A DNA stretch of 6,552 nt from Elusimicrobiota bacterium (GTDB lineage: Bacteria > Elusimicrobiota > Elusimicrobia > Elusimicrobiales > Elusimicrobiaceae). The DNA lies in the NCBI GenBank assembly GCA_031258375.1, contig JAIRMX010000119.1:1-6552 (forward strand), given 5' to 3'. A model generated the notes under the pieces. It made no database searches. It worked only from the letters and a program-made list of their open reading frames with translations, and was not told the origin of the DNA. The position numbers and the translations under genes were made by a program. Each line of letters begins with the position of its first letter. Positions within the stretch are counted from its first letter, which is position 1. Shown here piece after piece: positions 4,676 to 6,552 of the stretch.

Positions 4676-5455
4676 ATGGACACAATTGAAGTCAAAAATT
4701 TATCATTTTCCTACGGCGCCGCGCTTGCGCTGGAGAATATTTCATTTGCCGTTAAACAGGGCGATTTTACCGGCGTGCTCGGCCCAAACGGCGGCGGCAA
4801 AACCACTTTAATAAAAATCGTTTTAGGTTTGTTAAAAGCGCAAAAAGGCGAAGTAAAGTTATTTGGCAAGGATATAAATAAATTTGACGATTGGGTTAAG
4901 ATAGGTTATCTCGAGCAAAAAAACACGCCCTCTTCACTTATGCCGCTTACCGCTTTTGAAGTCGCGCGCCTTGGGCTTTTAAGTTCAAAAAAACTGCCTA
5001 AGACATTTAATAAAACCGATAATGAAACCGCTGAAAACATAATGCAGACGACCGGATGCCTGCCTTATAAAAATAAACTTTTTTATGAACTTTCCGGCGG
5101 ACAACAGCAAAAAGTTCTTTTGGCGCGCACGCTTATAAATAAACCGTCGCTTTTAATTTTGGACGAGCCTTCCACCGCGTTAGACTCCGCTTCACGCGAA
5201 AACTTTTTTAATTTGATTTCTTCTCTAAACAAACAAAATAACATAACCATGCTCCTGATAACGCATGACATAGCCGATATCGGCAAATACGTAAACAATT
5301 TTTTAATTTTAGACAAAAACATAATATTTTACGGCAGCAAACAAAAATTTTGCGGGGATAAAAAGGCGGAGGAGTATTTCGGCCCGTATACGCCGCATCT
5401 TATGGACCATCTTCACGCGGACGCAAAAAGCTGTCCTTTTGGAAGGCATCAATGA
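4676..5455 (+). CDS. znuC: Zinc (or Zn/Mn) ABC transporter ATP-binding protein, ZnuC-like
   Basis: Cytoplasmic ATPase of 259 residues that powers the importer. Seen in order: IEVKNLSFSYG at the N-terminus, Walker A GPNGGGKT (36-43), Q-loop Gln81 in GYLEQ, signature LSGGQQQKV from 139, Walker B LLILDEPS from 159, D-loop TALD, and H-loop His197 in LLITHD. The C-terminus HLMDHLHADAKSCPFGRHQ carries four His and one Cys, a possible metal-sensing or metal-handling tail. The start is forced: a TAA at 4670-4672 is in frame just upstream and there is no other nearby start codon. With no ribosome-binding site, a leaderless or near-leaderless mRNA is likely. It overlaps the permease gene by ATGA, so the two are one operon. 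Zinc is inferred from the substrate-binding protein and the permease family; manganese or iron cannot be excluded. Confidence 0.9.
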   Translation: MDTIEVKNLSFSYGAALALENISFAVKQGDFTGVLGPNGGGKTTLIKIVLGLLKAQKGEVKLFGKDINKFDDWVKIGYLEQKNTPSSLMPLTAFEVARLGLLSSKKLPKTFNKTDNETAENIMQTTGCLPYKNKLFYELSGGQQQKVLLARTLINKPSLLILDEPSTALDSASRENFFNLISSLNKQNNITMLLITHDIADIGKYVNNFLILDKNIIFYGSKQKFCGDKKAEEYFGPYTPHLMDHLHADAKSCPFGRHQ

Positions 5456-6261
5456 GCGTAATTGAATTTTTATCTTTCAGTTTCGTCCAGCGCGCGCTTA
5501 CGGCGGGTATTTTGATTGCCGTAATCACGGCTATACTCGGCACTTTTTTAGTTTTAAAACGTCTTTCCCTAATAGGCGACAGTTTAAGCCACGTCGCGTT
5601 AAGCGGCGTCGCTTTGGGATTAATCACAAATACAAGCCCTATTTTTGTCGCCGTGCCGGTAGTTATGGCGGGATCTCTTTTGGTTTTTAAAATTACCGAG
5701 CATACAAAAGTTTATACGGACAGCGCGCTTGGCATAGTAAGCGCTTGCGGGATTTCATTTGGTTTAATAATAACTTCCCTTGCCGGCGGTTTTAACGTTG
5801 ACTTAATGTCTTTTTTATTTGGCAGCATTTTGACCGTATCGGCTTGGGAGCTTTGGCTTGCTTTTACGCTTAGCGCGGCGGCGTTTGTTATGATTTATAT
5901 TTTTTATAACGATTTAATAGCCGTTGTCTTTGACGAAAACTTTGCTAAAACCGCCGGCGTGAACGCTAAACGCATAAACACAATTCTTGTTCTTATAAGT
6001 GCGGTTGCAATTGTCGCGGCTTTGAAAGTTGTAGGCATTATGCTTGTTTCCGCAATGTTGATTATTCCGCCGTGCGCGGCTTTACAGCTGGCGACAAATT
6101 TTAAAAAGGCGCTTTTGCTTGCCTGCAGCTTTTCCGTAATAAGCGTAATATTTGGCATTTATATTTCTTTTGTATTAAATATACCAAGCGGCGCGGCTAT
6201 AATAATTTTAAATATTTTAATTTTGGCTTTTTGCGCATGCATAAAAAAGTTTCTTAAATAA
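5452..6261 (+). CDS. znuB: Zinc (or Zn/Mn) ABC transporter permease, ZnuB-like
   Basis: Integral membrane permease of the ABC-3 family, 269 residues, forming the channel (probably as a dimer) for metal delivered by the ZnuA-like lipoprotein. Seen: hydrophobic segments near 17-36, 45-80 (probably two), 93-112, 118-128, 131-151, 176-208 (two), 218-241 and 246-266; the family signature GDSLSHVALSGVALG at 42-56; DLMSFLFGSIL at 117-127; and VGIMLVSAMLIIPPCAA at 194-210, which is highly characteristic. GGAAGG (5441-5446) stands five bases before the ATG at 5452, inside the end of znuC. The ATGA overlap means translational coupling. The length is normal and the frame intact. No terminator is obvious between its stop and the insertion sequence that begins about 33 bases later. 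Confidence 0.92.
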   Translation: MSVIEFLSFSFVQRALTAGILIAVITAILGTFLVLKRLSLIGDSLSHVALSGVALGLITNTSPIFVAVPVVMAGSLLVFKITEHTKVYTDSALGIVSACGISFGLIITSLAGGFNVDLMSFLFGSILTVSAWELWLAFTLSAAAFVMIYIFYNDLIAVVFDENFAKTAGVNAKRINTILVLISAVAIVAALKVVGIMLVSAMLIIPPCAALQLATNFKKALLLACSFSVISVIFGIYISFVLNIPSGAAIIILNILILAFCACIKKFLK

Positions 6262-6294
6262 TTTTAAACAAGATTTTTATCATGCGCCAAGTCC

Positions 6295-6552
6295 GGTCTT
6301 GTTGCACAATTAGGAGACAAAAGGAAAGTGAGCAGCGTATACTTTTAGTATATGAAAAGAAAAATAAACACTGCTCAAAAGAATAACAGCAAAAGAATAG
6401 CTCCTAAGTCCAATAAAACAATAATAAATTGGGCAGAATACAACAAAGCTCTGGCAGCACGGGGGAATATCTCTGTTTACATATCTGAGGCAATGGCTAA
6501 GAAAGCGTTCCGCAAATCTCGCAAAACACATAAAGCGGGTCATCGGCAAGTG
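6295..6552 (+). mobile_element. Left end of an IS5-family (IS903-like) insertion sequence, cut by window edge
   Basis: GGTCTTGTTGCACAAT (6295-6310) resembles the terminal inverted repeats of the IS903-type branch of IS5, which begin GGCTTTGTTG. A transposase reading frame starts about 40 bases inside. The right end, the matching inverted repeat and any target duplication are outside the window, so the exact left boundary is an estimate. Confidence 0.65.
6352..6552 (+). CDS. IS5-family transposase, 3'-truncated by window edge
   Basis: The first 67 codons of a DDE transposase. NWAEYNKALAARGNISVYIS matches the N-terminal block W-x-EYN-x-AL-x-x-RG-x found in IS5 and IS903 transposases, where the residues after RG usually read SLTFWLD. 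The catalytic Asp, Asp and Glu are all downstream of the window. The N-terminus is rich in Lys and Arg (MKRKINTAQ), as expected for DNA binding. The ATG at 6352 has only a poor ribosome-binding site. A GTG at 6328, after AAAGGAAA, is in frame but is separated from it by TAG at 6346-6348. A small dyad, TATACT/AGTATA (6338-6343 with 6347-6352), abuts the start codon and may limit expression. Whether the copy is intact cannot be judged here. Confidence 0.75.
   Translation, partial: MKRKINTAQKNNSKRIAPKSNKTIINWAEYNKALAARGNISVYISEAMAKKAFRKSRKTHKAGHRQV

Noticed and set aside
6310..6549. Minus-strand reading frame at the right edge
   Set aside because: It is antisense to the transposase, whose NWAEYNKAL motif clearly marks the + strand as coding.

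Overview
The window looks like a moderate-to-low-GC, probably anaerobic or fermentative bacterium of the Elusimicrobiota type (an inference, not proven). The main clue is two very similar type IV prepilin genes with the signature KGFTLIELLVVV.IIG..AAIALPQYQ, scattered among unrelated metabolic genes. As I recall, this pattern is typical of Elusimicrobium and its relatives. All genes read on the + strand.

Layout, left to right: (1) the 3' three quarters of tdh, a zinc-dependent L-threonine 3-dehydrogenase, running in from the left edge; (2) a 318-base gap (780-1097) with an orphan ribosome-binding site, several strong hairpins and an intrinsic terminator whose stem competes with another fold; (3) a cysteine-rich type IV pilin-like gene; (4) kbl, glycine C-acetyltransferase; (5) one base after the kbl stop, a znuA-like zinc-binding lipoprotein; (6) a second pilin-like gene with a run of nine C in its leader and a strong ribosome-binding site that serves a 9-codon in-frame ORF instead; (7) a hairpin and a short palindrome, then znuC-like (ATPase) and znuB-like (permease) genes overlapping by ATGA; (8) the left end and first 67 codons of an IS5-family (probably IS903-like) insertion sequence, cut by the right edge.

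Two functional units can be read. Tdh and Kbl together turn threonine into glycine and acetyl-CoA. ZnuA, ZnuC and ZnuB together form a high-affinity zinc (or zinc/manganese) ABC importer. Each unit is split by a pilin gene: tdh-[pilin]-kbl and znuA-[pilin]-znuCB. The kbl-znuA junction fuses the two units into one probable transcript. Because Tdh needs zinc, that link may be functional, but it may also be accidental.

The strongest leads are the C9 tract, which would switch the second pilin on and off by slippage; the structured RNA/terminator region ahead of the first pilin; and the repeated placement of pilin genes exactly between partner genes, in one case bounded by a 7-bp direct repeat (AATTAAT) whose collapse would recreate a TAATG operon junction. 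No CRISPR array, tRNA or rRNA was seen.
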